Part shown: positions 34,313-43,707 of the stretch, in pieces
Position numbering within the stretch: the stretch's first letter is position 1
Layout: each line of letters begins with the position of its first letter
NCBI GenBank assembly: GCA_963732875.1
Contig: CAVTBD010000002.1
Coordinates: 1,798,001-1,862,000 of the forward strand
Direction: 5' to 3'
DNA: 64,000 nt
Origin: WHSO01 sp963732875
Lineage (GTDB): Bacteria; Pseudomonadota; Alphaproteobacteria; SMXQ01
Position numbers and translations under genes: made by a program
The notes under the pieces: generated by a model
What the model saw: the letters and a program-made list of their open reading frames with translations, nothing else
Told to the model about the DNA's origin: nothing
Databases searched by the model: none

Positions 34313-36631
34313 TTATTCCCCCTTAACCCCTTGGGCCGCCATGCGTATGGCGGCCCATATTTTTTGCGGCGTCGCCGGCATCTCGATACCTGTAACGCCC
34401 ATCGGCACGAGCGCATCGAGCACGGCGTTGATCACGGCCACCGGCGCACCGGTGGTGCCGCCTTCACCCGCGCCCTTGACGCCGAGGGGATTGGTCGGGC
34501 TCGGCACGTCGTTGGCGATCGGCTCGAGCGACGGCACGTGGGCCGCGCGCGGCATGGCATAGTCCATGAACGAGCCGGAGAGCGCCTGGCCGTTCTCCGT
34601 ATCGAAGACGACCTCCTCCATCAGCGCCTGGCCGATGCCCTGCACGATGCCGCCCTGGGACTGGCCGTGGACGATCACGGGATTGACCGCACGGCCGACG
34701 TCGTCGACGGCGGTAAAACGCAGAATGGCGACGGCACCTGTCTCCGGATCCACCTCGACCTCGCATACGTGGCAACCGTTGGGATAGGTGACGGCGTCGT
34801 GTTCATGACGGCTCTCGGCGAACGGGCGAATGCCGGCTTCCGCCATCGCCGCCGCCACCTCGAACAGGCCGGCGCTGCGATCCGATCCCGCCACCCGGTA
34901 GCGCCCCGCGTCGTAGGACACCGCGTCCTCGCGCGCCTGCAGCAGACGCGCCGCCGTGGCGCGGCCATTCTCGATCAGCTTCTCGGCGGCCTCCGCCAGC
35001 GCCGTGCCCGCGCGCACCATCGAGCGCGACGCATTCGTGCCAACCCCGTCGGCGATGGCGTCGCTGTCCGAGGCCGCGACGGCCACGTCCCCGACCGCGA
35101 CACCGAGCCGGTCTGCGGCGATCTGGGCGAGCGTGGTCTGGTGCCCCTGCCCCTGAGCAACGCATCCTGCGTGCACCACGATGCGGCCGTCCTCGATACC
35201 GAGCGCGCCATACTCGCCGGCACCGCCTCCCGCGCCCTCGATGAAGTTGATGAGCGCGATGCCGCGCAACTGGCCGCGCGCTTGCGATTCTACGCGCCGG
35301 TCAGCGAACCCGTCCCAGTCGGCGGCGGCGAGCGCGAGATCCATGCCCCGTGCGTAGTCGCCGCTGTCGTAGCAAGCGCCGGTCGGCGTCGTGTAGGGAA
35401 AGGCATCGGGAGCGATCAGGTTCTGCCGACGCAACGCGATGCGGTCGCGCCCGGTCGCGCGCGCGGCCTGGTCGATCAGGCGCTCGAGCAGGTAGATCGC
35501 CTCCATGCGGCCCACGCCGCGGTATGAGCTCACGGGCGGCGTATTGGTGAACGCGCCCCGGATCGTCATGGCACAGGCGGAAAAGCGATAGACGCCCGAC
35601 AGCATCCGCGCGAGGTTCTGCATAACCGAGAACGGCCCATTCCCGGTATGGCGCGCACCCATGTTGGTGACACTATGCGCCCGAAAGACGACGAAGTTGC
35701 CGTCGACATCGAGGCCGAGCTCGCCCGCGAGCACGCTGTCGCGACCCTGGGTGGTGGTGAGGAACTCCTCGGCGCGGGTGGCACGCCAGCGCAGCGGGCG
35801 GCCGAGTGCGCGGGCCGCCCACAGGAGCGGCACGTATTCGGGGTAGATCACGCTGCGCGCGCCGAACGCGCCGCCGACGTCGAGGGAGACCACGCGCACG
35901 TCGCCTTCCACCACACCGAGGCCATAGGCGAGCTTGGCGCGCAGCCCGTGCACCGCCTGACAGCCGACATGGAGCGTGAACCGGCCGGTTGCGGCGTCGT
36001 AGTCGGCCAGGGCCGCGCGCGGCTCCATGAAGGCGGCGGCGATGCGCGGGATCACGACGTCGAGGTGCGAGACATGGGCGGCACCAGCGAGCGCGCTGTC
36101 GACCGCCGCCATGTCGCCCCGCCCCCAGTCGTAACAGAGGTTGCCGGGCACGGTGTCCCACAACCGGGGCGCGCCCGGCCGCAGCGCAAGGGCGGCGTCG
36201 GTGACGGCAGGCAGCGGGTCGTAGTCCACGATAACCGCCTCCGCCGCCTGCTCGGCGAGGGCTGCATTCTCGGCCACCACCATCGCCACCGGCTCGCCGA
36301 CGTGGCGTACGCGCCCACGCGCGAGCGGGAACCATACCGGCGCCGCCATGGGTGTGCCGTCGCGGTTGCGAAACCCGCGCGAGCGCCCCTCGGCCCCCGT
36401 GAGATGGTCCCGCACGCCCCACGCCGCGAGGTCGTTCGCGTCGAATACGCCAAGCACGCCGGGAAGCGCATGCGCGGCGCCGGTATCAATCCCGATGACG
36501 TTGGCATGGGCGTGGGACGAGCGGACGAAGGCCGCGAACGCGGCGCCGGGTGCCGTGAGATCGTCGGTAAACCGGCCCCGCCCGGTGACCAGGCGATGGC
36601 CCTCGACCCGCCGGATGCGCGCTCCGATCAA
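34313..36631 (-). CDS. Molybdenum hydroxylase large subunit, second copy
   Basis: A 772-residue xanthine dehydrogenase/aldehyde oxidase-family protein. Loops include GGAFGARS near residue 250, VSSYRGVGRMEA near 365 and CVAQGQGHQTTLAQIA near 490, so it is form II-like rather than CO dehydrogenase. TTG at 36631 follows GGAGGGAGGAC; no ATG start fits. No small or FAD subunit gene is adjacent, so it may use the CoxS at 13,790 or be otherwise incomplete in this region. It converges on sodB and carries its terminator. Confidence 0.9.
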   Translation of the reverse strand: MIGARIRRVEGHRLVTGRGRFTDDLTAPGAAFAAFVRSSHAHANVIGIDTGAAHALPGVLGVFDANDLAAWGVRDHLTGAEGRSRGFRNRDGTPMAAPVWFPLARGRVRHVGEPVAMVVAENAALAEQAAEAVIVDYDPLPAVTDAALALRPGAPRLWDTVPGNLCYDWGRGDMAAVDSALAGAAHVSHLDVVIPRIAAAFMEPRAALADYDAATGRFTLHVGCQAVHGLRAKLAYGLGVVEGDVRVVSLDVGGAFGARSVIYPEYVPLLWAARALGRPLRWRATRAEEFLTTTQGRDSVLAGELGLDVDGNFVVFRAHSVTNMGARHTGNGPFSVMQNLARMLSGVYRFSACAMTIRGAFTNTPPVSSYRGVGRMEAIYLLERLIDQAARATGRDRIALRRQNLIAPDAFPYTTPTGACYDSGDYARGMDLALAAADWDGFADRRVESQARGQLRGIALINFIEGAGGGAGEYGALGIEDGRIVVHAGCVAQGQGHQTTLAQIAADRLGVAVGDVAVAASDSDAIADGVGTNASRSMVRAGTALAEAAEKLIENGRATAARLLQAREDAVSYDAGRYRVAGSDRSAGLFEVAAAMAEAGIRPFAESRHEHDAVTYPNGCHVCEVEVDPETGAVAILRFTAVDDVGRAVNPVIVHGQSQGGIVQGIGQALMEEVVFDTENGQALSGSFMDYAMPRAAHVPSLEPIANDVPSPTNPLGVKGAGEGGTTGAPVAVINAVLDALVPMGVTGIEMPATPQKIWAAIRMAAQGVKGE
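34333..34365 (+). terminator. Strong terminator of sodB inside the convergent hydroxylase gene
   Basis: A perfect 10-base stem (GGGCCGCCAT with ATGGCGGCCC) with a 4-base loop is followed by ATATTTTTT. It lies 30 bases after the sodB stop but inside the last codons of the minus-strand molybdenum hydroxylase gene. Confidence 0.8.
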
Positions 36632-36803
36632 CTGCCGTGTCCTCCCTCCGCGGCGCCATCGAAATCGGCACCGCTCGTTGCGGAACCATTATCGCCACGA
36701 ACGGCGCCCCGCCCAAGCCGCTTCGGATTGACGCTGACAGGGCGGGGGCCGCCGTGGTTTTCTTGGCGCAGACGGAACCACAAGACCGCGACGGGAGAAC
36801 CCG

Positions 36804-37634
36804 ATGACAGATACCTGGCAGCCCCTCAAATCCTGGCCCGAGCTCGCGCTCGATCGGCTCGCGGACGCGGGCGTCGCGCGCATCACGCTCAACCGCCCCG
36901 AGAAACGCAACGCCTGGAACGCCGGGATGTGCGACGCGTTCTTCGAATCCCTCGAAATCGTGCGCGCGGACAGGGACCTCAAGGTGGTCGTCACACGCGG
37001 CGCCGGGCCTTGCTTCTCGTCCGGCCTCGACCTCCATTTCCTCAAGGAGGCCAATTCCGCACCGCGCGACTGGGACCGCCCGACACCCACCATCGAGCTC
37101 GCCGAGACGCTGCGCGCCTTTCCGCGCATCATGATGGCGCAAGTGCACGGCTATTGTCTCGGCGGCGCGCTCGGCATCATGAACTGCCACGACCTGGTGA
37201 TCGCCGCCGACGACGCCCAGCTCGGCATGCCCGAGGTGCTGCGCGGCAGCTTCGGCCAGCTCGTGACCAGCACCCTCATTCATGGCGGCGTGCCGGTGAA
37301 GAAGGTCGCGTTCCTGCAGCTCGCCGGGCGCAACATCTCGGGCGCGGAAGCCGACCGGCTCGGCATCGTTTCCCAGGCGGTACCGGCCACGGCGCTGGAA
37401 GCCACGGTCAACGAGATCGCGCGCGACATCGCCTCGCGCCACCTCGCGCCGCTGGAGCATTCCAAGATCACCGTCCAGATGGGCCGCGACCTGTCGCTCA
37501 GCCAGGCGATCCAGCTCGACCAGCTGGTCGGCCAGCGCCTACGCCGCGCCATGGACCCCACGGGCGACGTCGACGGCTACCTCAAGTCGCAGAAGGGCGG
37601 GCCCAACCTCGCCTACAAGCGCCCGGACGTATGA
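36804..37634 (+). CDS. Enoyl-CoA hydratase/isomerase family protein
   Basis: A 276-residue crotonase-fold protein. The oxyanion-hole segments are AGPCFSSGLDL near residue 72 and VHGYCLGGALGIMN near 115; the catalytic-position Glu is in GMPEVLRGSFG near 145. It probably acts in CoA-thioester hydration or isomerisation during acid breakdown. ATG follows GGGAG. It is divergent from the second molybdenum hydroxylase and convergent with a Fe-S protein. Confidence 0.9.
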   Translation: MTDTWQPLKSWPELALDRLADAGVARITLNRPEKRNAWNAGMCDAFFESLEIVRADRDLKVVVTRGAGPCFSSGLDLHFLKEANSAPRDWDRPTPTIELAETLRAFPRIMMAQVHGYCLGGALGIMNCHDLVIAADDAQLGMPEVLRGSFGQLVTSTLIHGGVPVKKVAFLQLAGRNISGAEADRLGIVSQAVPATALEATVNEIARDIASRHLAPLEHSKITVQMGRDLSLSQAIQLDQLVGQRLRRAMDPTGDVDGYLKSQKGGPNLAYKRPDV

Positions 37635-37650
37635 AACGCAGGCACGGCGG

Positions 37651-38619
37651 TCATTTGCCGGCCGCGGCCTCACCCAACACCTCGGCCTCTTCCTCGGGGA
37701 ACCAGGCCGGCGTCTTCCAGCCGGCCTTCTTGCGCTTGCCCATGTAGGCCTTGTAGAGCGTCTTCCTGTCGGCGTCGCCATTGGCCTTGTGGACGTAAGG
37801 ACAGACGTCGACGCAGATGTGGCAGTACTGCGGGCGCAGGCGCGAATAGACGTAGCAGCGCTCGACGTCCGTGACCCAGCGGCGGACCCCCTCGGTCCAG
37901 GTGAAGTCGTCCATCGGGATGGCGTCGCCCGGGCAGTTGTTCGAGCAGAGATTGCAGTTGAGGCACGTCTCCTGCACGCCGAACGCGACAGGGGCATCCG
38001 CCACCAGCGGCAGGGTCGTCGTCACGATGCCGGGGCGATGGCTCGCGCCGAGCCCGGGATGGATCAGGCTGCCATGCTTGCCGAGCTCGCCGAGCCCCGC
38101 CGCCCACATCGCCGGAACGGCCTGTATTTCTCCCGCGCCGTTGTGATGGGCGACGGCGGGAAAGCCCATGGCACGGATATGCTGGGCGAGCCGCGTCGAG
38201 GCCTCGGCGCAGACGATGTAGGTACGGGTCGATTCGCGCTCGATCGCGCGCGGTCCGTCGAGCGCCTCGGCATAGTCCTCGCCGACGATCATGCAGATGG
38301 CATAGTCGTGCGGCAGGTCAACGCCCTCGTCGATCATGTAGGGTTCAAGCTTTGCCACGCCGACAGCGTCGGCGCCGCAATCCCGGGCGAGTTTCTTGAT
38401 CTGCGCCGTCACGACCGCCGCATCGGAGACGTCCGCCTTTTCCGGCGCGACCGGTCCGTCACGGTCCTTCGCCATCTCGAACCACTGCTTCATGCGGTCG
38501 AGGATGAACTGGGGACGGTGCTTGTAGAGCGGCAGCTCGTCGAAGCCATGGCCCTTCATGACCTCCACCAGCAGCGGGTCCTGGTAGCCCTGCAGGCGGA
38601 CCGGGCAGGTTCCGATCAT
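37651..38619 (-). CDS. 4Fe-4S dicluster protein (reductive dehalogenase/QueG-like)
   Basis: A 322-residue cytosolic iron-sulphur protein. Two cluster motifs are clear: CLNCNLCSNNCPGDAIP and CHICVDVCPY, in the style of QueG and reductive dehalogenases. There is no TAT signal and no obvious cobalamin-binding motif that I can name, so true dehalogenase function is unproven. It may reduce an epoxide or similar bond. It ends 17 bases from the convergent enoyl-CoA hydratase gene. Confidence 0.8.
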   Translation of the reverse strand: MIGTCPVRLQGYQDPLLVEVMKGHGFDELPLYKHRPQFILDRMKQWFEMAKDRDGPVAPEKADVSDAAVVTAQIKKLARDCGADAVGVAKLEPYMIDEGVDLPHDYAICMIVGEDYAEALDGPRAIERESTRTYIVCAEASTRLAQHIRAMGFPAVAHHNGAGEIQAVPAMWAAGLGELGKHGSLIHPGLGASHRPGIVTTTLPLVADAPVAFGVQETCLNCNLCSNNCPGDAIPMDDFTWTEGVRRWVTDVERCYVYSRLRPQYCHICVDVCPYVHKANGDADRKTLYKAYMGKRKKAGWKTPAWFPEEEAEVLGEAAAGK

Positions 38620-38673
38620 GTTCCACTCATCGACTGGGGCCTCCCTCCCGGGTCATCCCGCGTCGCGGGCGCC

Positions 38674-39264
38674 TCACGGCCTCGGCAGCTTGGGACCGTC
38701 CGGGGGCGGCTGGTTGTCGAACACGGCCAGGATCGTCGCCGTCGCCGCGTAGTTGCCCATCAGGGACACGAGATCGACCAGCTTGCGCGCGCCAAAGATA
38801 TTGAACGCCCTGGCGTAGGTCTGCGACGATACGTGATGCTGGCCGAGCGCCTCGCGCCCGAGCGTGATGACCACCGCCTCCGTATCCGGGAGGCCGTCCA
38901 CCGGCTTGCGGTGCTTGATCACGTCGATGGCGGTCTCGGAAACACCGACGTGCCGGCCCTCGGTCTCGTGGGCGGCCCATTCGAATGGCGCGTTCATCTC
39001 ACGCGCCGTGGTCATGATGGCGATCTCGCGGATCTTGGGGTCGAGCCCCGCCTCGTGGCGCAGGTAGCGGCCGACCGGGCGCAGGTATTCTGACAGCTTC
39101 GGGCTGTGCAACCGCACCCCGCCCGGTCCCTTGAGACCCGCGAGCGAGCCCGCCTTGGGATCGACGTGGTAATCGTAGATCTTTTTGCCTTCCTCGCTCA
39201 AATCTTCGCGCTTGGGGAAGGGCAGCCGGCACCCCGACTGCGGATCGATGTCGCCTATGGCCAT
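38674..39264 (-). CDS. Carboxymuconolactone decarboxylase-like (CMD/AhpD fold) protein
   Basis: A 196-residue helical protein of the CMD/AhpD type: REIAIMTTAREMNAPFEWAAHE and AFNIFGARKLVDLVSLMGNYA. The AhpD CxxC redox pair is absent, so it is more like decarboxylase or unassigned relatives. It lies 54 bases before the Fe-S gene on the same strand and may share its transcript. The substrate is unknown. Confidence 0.82.
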   Translation of the reverse strand: MAIGDIDPQSGCRLPFPKREDLSEEGKKIYDYHVDPKAGSLAGLKGPGGVRLHSPKLSEYLRPVGRYLRHEAGLDPKIREIAIMTTAREMNAPFEWAAHETEGRHVGVSETAIDVIKHRKPVDGLPDTEAVVITLGREALGQHHVSSQTYARAFNIFGARKLVDLVSLMGNYAATATILAVFDNQPPPDGPKLPRP

Positions 39265-39349
39265 GGGAAGCGTCCTCGCCTGTTGCCGTTGTCGTTCTGG
39301 GGCGAAACGTTAACAGGCTTCCCCGCTCCGGTTAAGGCGGTTTTGCGGC

Positions 39350-39541
39350 TCACGGCTTTGGCGAGCGATGCTCCGGCAGCCCGCCGGTGCGCGTCGCCGC
39401 AAAGTCCTCGAGCTGGCGCTCGGTCATGGACTGATACATCTGCAGGGCGGCGCCCTTGAGCTTGCGGGGGTCGAGCTCGCCCCGCTTGGCGGCGAGCGCC
39501 ATGCCCGCTGCGCGCTGCTGCGCCTTGGATCGTGCCGGCAT
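39350..39541 (-). CDS. DUF3008 small stress protein
   Basis: A 63-residue basic protein beginning MPARSKAQQRAAGMALAAKRG with KLKGAALQMYQSMTERQLEDFA; this matches the DUF3008 family common in stress regions of proteobacteria. It is likely cytosolic and helical. GGGAGAACAACCG precedes the start. I saw no EcfG motif upstream. Confidence 0.85.
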   Translation of the reverse strand: MPARSKAQQRAAGMALAAKRGELDPRKLKGAALQMYQSMTERQLEDFAATRTGGLPEHRSPKP

Positions 39542-39675
39542 CGGTTGTTCTCCCTCGTTTTCGGGGAATGAAACGCAGGGACAAGCCTGCAGTCTAGCAT
39601 GGCGGCCCCGATCTTTCCGCCGGGCGCGAGTTCGCGCTAGACTGCTCCATATTGCCGCCGCCGAAGGAGCCAGAC

Positions 39676-40509
39676 ATGCCCGATGCCGACCGTTCCCGGG
39701 GCTACGTCGAAGCCGCGCTCTCCTACATCGTCGACACCGGCGATAAACCGGTCTCGGCGACCTACGGCCCGGACAGCACGCTGCATACCCATACCGGCAC
39801 CTACCGGGATCACGTCATGCGCATCCGCGACGCGCGGCGCACCACCGGCGAGACGTTCTCCCTCGACCGCGAGGGCTTCCGCCTCGTGCGGCACGAAACC
39901 ACGGTCCGGGACTTCTACGACGAGGACGAGGTGCGCGCCGTCTACCACGCCGAGCTCGAGGCCCTAGTGAAGGCCGAGACCGGCTGCACCCGCGCCCTGG
40001 TGTTCGACCATACCCGGCGTGCCGGCGACGAGGAGACGCGCGAGGCACGCAAGGTGCGTGGTCCCGTGCGGCACGTGCACAACGATTACACGGAATGGTC
40101 GGGTCCCCAGCGCGTGCGCGACCTGCTGCCCGACGAAGCCGAGGAACTGCTGAAATACCGGGTCCAGGTGATCCAGGTGTGGCGCGCCACCCGTGGACCG
40201 ATCCTGTCGTCCCCGCTCGGCATCTGCGACGCCCGCTCGATCGCACCCAATGACCTGATCCCGACCGAGCGGAGCTACCCCAACCGGGTCGGCGAGATCT
40301 ACCACGTCGCCTACAACCCGGCCCACAGCTGGACCTATTTCCCGGAAATGGCGCGGGATGAGGCACTGGTCTTCAAATGCTATGATTCGGCCCGGGACGT
40401 CGCCCGGTTCACGGTCCATTCCGCCTTCCAGGACCCGACCTCGCCGGCCAACGCCCCGCCCCGGGAGAGCATGGAAGCACGCATTCTCGCGTTCTTCGCA
40501 CCGGCGTGA
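39676..40509 (+). CDS. CmcJ/NvfI-family oxidoreductase-like protein
   Basis: A 277-residue protein matching the CmcJ/NvfI family (cephamycin-type 7-alpha-hydroxylase/methoxylation associated and related fungal enzymes): VRHVHNDYTEWSGPQRVRDL, VQVIQVWRATRGPILSSPLGICD and HVAYNPAHSWTYFPEM. Iron ligands may be in HVHNDYT and the later His segment. ATG at 39676 follows GAAGGAG; an earlier start adds PPPKEPD. The substrate here is unknown. Confidence 0.78.
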   Translation: MPDADRSRGYVEAALSYIVDTGDKPVSATYGPDSTLHTHTGTYRDHVMRIRDARRTTGETFSLDREGFRLVRHETTVRDFYDEDEVRAVYHAELEALVKAETGCTRALVFDHTRRAGDEETREARKVRGPVRHVHNDYTEWSGPQRVRDLLPDEAEELLKYRVQVIQVWRATRGPILSSPLGICDARSIAPNDLIPTERSYPNRVGEIYHVAYNPAHSWTYFPEMARDEALVFKCYDSARDVARFTVHSAFQDPTSPANAPPRESMEARILAFFAPA

Positions 40510-40598
40510 CCGCCCCTGCCATACAACCCTTTGAAAAACGTAAATAAGCCCCGTTTCCGGGCGGTTCCGGGGGCATATGACAGAAGAATTTAATATTC

Positions 40599-40616
40599 CT
40601 GTAAGCGCCTTGTCAC
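40599..40616 (+). promoter_or_regulatory. Candidate Pho box upstream of pstS
   Basis: CTGTAAG (40599) and TTGTCAC (40610) are two half-sites with the 11-base periodicity of the PhoB consensus; the second is near exact and the first has changes. An inverted half-site ATGACAG lies at 40577-40583. It is 85 bases before pstS, consistent with phosphate-limitation control. Confidence 0.5.
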
Positions 40617-40700
40617 AAAGCGGCACTAGCGTCCCCCTGCGCCCCCCAAGCCGACGGTTACGGGCGCGGGAAAACCAAATCAAATCACGGAGACCGAAAC

Positions 40701-41747
40701 ATGCTGAGGCGCATTCCTCTCGTCATCGCGCTCGGCGCCGGGCTTATGTCCGGGGCCGCTGCCCATGCCAAGGACCTTTCCGGGGCGGGCGCGACCTTCC
40801 CCTACCCGATCTACGCCAAGTGGGCGGACGCCTACAAGAAGGAGACCGGCATCGGTCTCAACTACCAGTCGATCGGTTCCGGCGGCGGCATCAAGCAGAT
40901 CACGGCCAAGACCGTGACCTTCGGTGCCTCCGACATGCCGCTGAAGCCTGAACAGCTCGACAAGATCGGCCTGATGCAGTTCCCCACCGTCATGGGCGGC
41001 GTGGTCCCTGTCGTCAACATCAAGGGCATCAAGCCCGGCCAGATCACCCTGACCGGCGAGACCCTGGCCAACATCTACCTCGGCAAGATCACCAAGTGGA
41101 ACGACGCGGCGATCAAGAAGCTGAACCCCTCGGTCAAGCTGCCGTCGCAGGCGATCGCGGTCGCTCACCGTTCCGACGGGTCGGGCACCACCTTCATCTT
41201 CACCAACTACCTCGCCAAGGTCAGCTCGGGTTGGAAGGACAATGTCGGGGTGAATACCTCGGTCCAGTGGCCGACCGGCATCGGCGGCAAGGGCAATGAA
41301 GGCGTTGCCGGCATCGTCGCCCAGACCAAGGGCTCGATCGGCTACGTCGAGTACGCCTACGCCAAGCAGAACCACCTCTCCCACGTCAAGCTGGTGAACA
41401 GCGAAGGCAAAGCGGTGTCGCCCAGCGCCAAGAGCTTCCAGGCCGCCGCCGCTGGTGCGGACTGGGCCAACAGCGATGGCTTCTACATGATCCTCACGAA
41501 CGAGCCCGGCGCCCGCAGCTGGCCGATCGCGGGGGCGACCTTCATCCTGGTGTACAAGCAGCCGAACGACCCGGCCGCGGTCGGCGAAGCCCTCAAGTTC
41601 TTCGATTGGTCCTACAAGAACGGCGACAAGATGGCCGAGTCGCTCGATTACATCCCGATGCCGGACTCTGTGGTGAACCTCATCCACAAGGCCTGGGCAT
41701 CGAAGATCAAGGACTCGTCCGGCAGCCCCGTCTACAAGGGGATGTAA
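40701..41747 (+). CDS. pstS: Phosphate ABC transporter, periplasmic binding protein
   Basis: A 348-residue PstS with a signal peptide (hydrophobic to about GAAAHAKD). Phosphate-binding motifs are SGAGATFPYPIYAKW, GSGGGIKQI and RSDGSGTTFIF. It captures phosphate for the PstCAB importer encoded immediately downstream. It is first in the operon, preceded by a Pho-box-like site, and followed by a strong hairpin before pstC. Confidence 0.96.
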   Translation: MLRRIPLVIALGAGLMSGAAAHAKDLSGAGATFPYPIYAKWADAYKKETGIGLNYQSIGSGGGIKQITAKTVTFGASDMPLKPEQLDKIGLMQFPTVMGGVVPVVNIKGIKPGQITLTGETLANIYLGKITKWNDAAIKKLNPSVKLPSQAIAVAHRSDGSGTTFIFTNYLAKVSSGWKDNVGVNTSVQWPTGIGGKGNEGVAGIVAQTKGSIGYVEYAYAKQNHLSHVKLVNSEGKAVSPSAKSFQAAAAGADWANSDGFYMILTNEPGARSWPIAGATFILVYKQPNDPAAVGEALKFFDWSYKNGDKMAESLDYIPMPDSVVNLIHKAWASKIKDSSGSPVYKGM

Positions 41748-41767
41748 GTCGGATCACGCGTCGGTAT

Positions 41768-41796
41768 ATTGGGGGCCGCCCCGCGCGGCCCCCAAT
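41768..41796 (+). terminator. Intercistronic hairpin between pstS and pstC
   Basis: A perfect 12-base stem (ATTGGGGGCCGC with GCGGCCCCCAAT) and a 5-base loop, with no T-run after it. It is more likely to protect pstS mRNA or partially attenuate than to end transcription. Confidence 0.6.
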
Positions 41797-41875
41797 GTTC
41801 CATTCCTTCCCGTAAAATCATGCAGAATCCCAGGACTGAACTGACATGGCCGAGCTCAGCGCTGGAGGAAGCTAC

Positions 41876-42844
41876 GTGAGTGCCGCAGAACTAGCAGCGC
41901 AACGGAACAAGGTGCTCCGCAGGTTCGCGTTCTCCGATACATTCTTCCGTATCCTCACAAAGTCAGCCGCCATTGCCGTGTTGGTCCTTTTGCTCGGCAT
42001 CATGGTGTCGCTGGTCGACGGCGCTGCACCGGCGCTCGAGAAGTTCGGCTTCGGTTTCCTCTTCACCGAAGCCTGGAACCCCGTCACCGTGAAATTCGGC
42101 GCCCTGGCGCCCGCCTACGGCACGATCATCACGTCGCTGATCGCCATGCTGATCGCCGTACCGGTCGGACTCGGCATCGCCATCTTCCTGACCGAACTGT
42201 GCCCGCTGCGCCTGCGCCGCCCGATCGGCATCGCCATCGAGCTGCTCGCCGGCATCCCCAGTATCATCTACGGCATCTGGGGCGTATTCGTATTCGCGCC
42301 GTTCCTGCAGCAGCACGTCCAGCCCGGCATCATTAATTTCTTCGACGGCATACCGATTCTCGAGAATATCTTCGCCGGGCCGCCCTACGGCATCGGCATC
42401 CTGACCGCCTCGCTCATCCTCGCCATCATGGTATTGCCGTTCGTCGCGGCCATTTCCCGTGACGTGTTCGAGACAGTGCCGCAGGTGCTCCGTGAATCCG
42501 CCTACGGTCTCGGTTGCACGACCTGGGAAGTGATCCGCAACGTGATCCTGCCCTATACGCGCGTGGGCGTGATCGGTGGCATCATGCTGGCGCTCGGCCG
42601 CGCCCTCGGCGAGACCATGGCCGTCACCTTCGTGATCGGCAACGCCCACAGGATCACGTCCTCCATCTTGGGGCCCGGCACCACGATTTCGGCTACCATC
42701 GCGAACGAATTCACCGAGGCGGTCGGCGACATCTACTTCTCGTCGCTGATCGCGCTCGGTCTCATCCTGTTCTTTATCACCTTCATCGTGCTCGCGATCG
42801 CACGCTACATGCTGCTGCGCCTCGAGCGCCGGGCAGGAGCATGA
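41876..42844 (+). CDS. pstC: Phosphate ABC transporter permease PstC
   Basis: A 322-residue permease with about six membrane helices and the conserved inner-membrane loop EVIRNVILPYTRVGVIGGIM. It forms the membrane channel with PstA. I chose GTG at 41876 because GGAGGAAG lies just before it; the ATG at 41846 is in frame but has no comparable site. It overlaps pstA (ATGA at 42841-42844), so the two are coupled. Confidence 0.93.
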   Translation: MSAAELAAQRNKVLRRFAFSDTFFRILTKSAAIAVLVLLLGIMVSLVDGAAPALEKFGFGFLFTEAWNPVTVKFGALAPAYGTIITSLIAMLIAVPVGLGIAIFLTELCPLRLRRPIGIAIELLAGIPSIIYGIWGVFVFAPFLQQHVQPGIINFFDGIPILENIFAGPPYGIGILTASLILAIMVLPFVAAISRDVFETVPQVLRESAYGLGCTTWEVIRNVILPYTRVGVIGGIMLALGRALGETMAVTFVIGNAHRITSSILGPGTTISATIANEFTEAVGDIYFSSLIALGLILFFITFIVLAIARYMLLRLERRAGA

Positions 42845-43707
42845 CCATGGAAATGGCCGCACACAGCATGACCGCTTATAACCGACGGCGCCGTCGCAAC
42901 AAGATGTACATGGGCCTGTCGGTCGGCGCGGCGCTGTTTGGGCTTGGCTGGCTGTTCCTGATCCTGTTCGACCTTTTCCGGGAAGGGTTCGGCGGCCTCA
43001 ACCTCAGCGTCTTCACCGAGATGACCCCGCCGCCGGGCAGCGCGGGGGGCCTGCTCAACGCCATCATCGGCAGCCTGATCCTGACCGGACTCGGCATTGC
43101 CATCGGCACGCCCATCGGCATGCTGGCCGGGACTTTCATGGCTGAATACGGCCGCTACGACCGGATCACGACGGTAATCCGGTTCATCAACGACATCCTG
43201 CTCTCGGCGCCGTCGATCATCGTCGGCCTGTTCATCTACGAGGTGATGGTCACGCGGATGGGCCACTTCTCGGGCATCGCCGGCGCGGTCGCCCTGGCCG
43301 TGCTGGTCATCCCGATCGTCATTCGCACCACGGAGGACATGCTGGGCCTGGTGCCCATCCAACTGCGGGAAGCCGCCTCCGCCCTCGGCATGCCGCGCTG
43401 CCACGTGATTACGAAGGTCGCGTACCGGGCCGCGCTCAGCGGTCTCATCACGGGTGTGCTGCTGGCGATCGCCAGAATATCGGGCGAGACCGCGCCGCTG
43501 CTGTTCACGGCGCTCAACAACCAGTTCTACAGCACCGATCTCAATGCACCGATGCCGAGCCTGCCGGTGGTCATCTTCCAGTTCGCGCTCAGCCCCTACG
43601 AGAACTGGCGCTCGCTCGCCTGGGCGGGCGCATTGCTGATCACCCTGGCCGTGCTCACCCTGAGCATCGTGGCCCGCGTCCTCGCGACAAGGAGTTCCAG
43701 GTCATGA
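42841..43707 (+). CDS. pstA: Phosphate ABC transporter permease PstA
   Basis: A 288-residue permease, partner of PstC, with about six membrane segments and the coupling loop REAASALGMPRCHVITKVAY near residue 180. The ATG at 42841 overlaps the pstC stop; the frame is open upstream as a shadow. It overlaps pstB by 4 bases. The order pstS-C-A-B is the standard one. Confidence 0.94.
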   Translation: MTMEMAAHSMTAYNRRRRRNKMYMGLSVGAALFGLGWLFLILFDLFREGFGGLNLSVFTEMTPPPGSAGGLLNAIIGSLILTGLGIAIGTPIGMLAGTFMAEYGRYDRITTVIRFINDILLSAPSIIVGLFIYEVMVTRMGHFSGIAGAVALAVLVIPIVIRTTEDMLGLVPIQLREAASALGMPRCHVITKVAYRAALSGLITGVLLAIARISGETAPLLFTALNNQFYSTDLNAPMPSLPVVIFQFALSPYENWRSLAWAGALLITLAVLTLSIVARVLATRSSRS

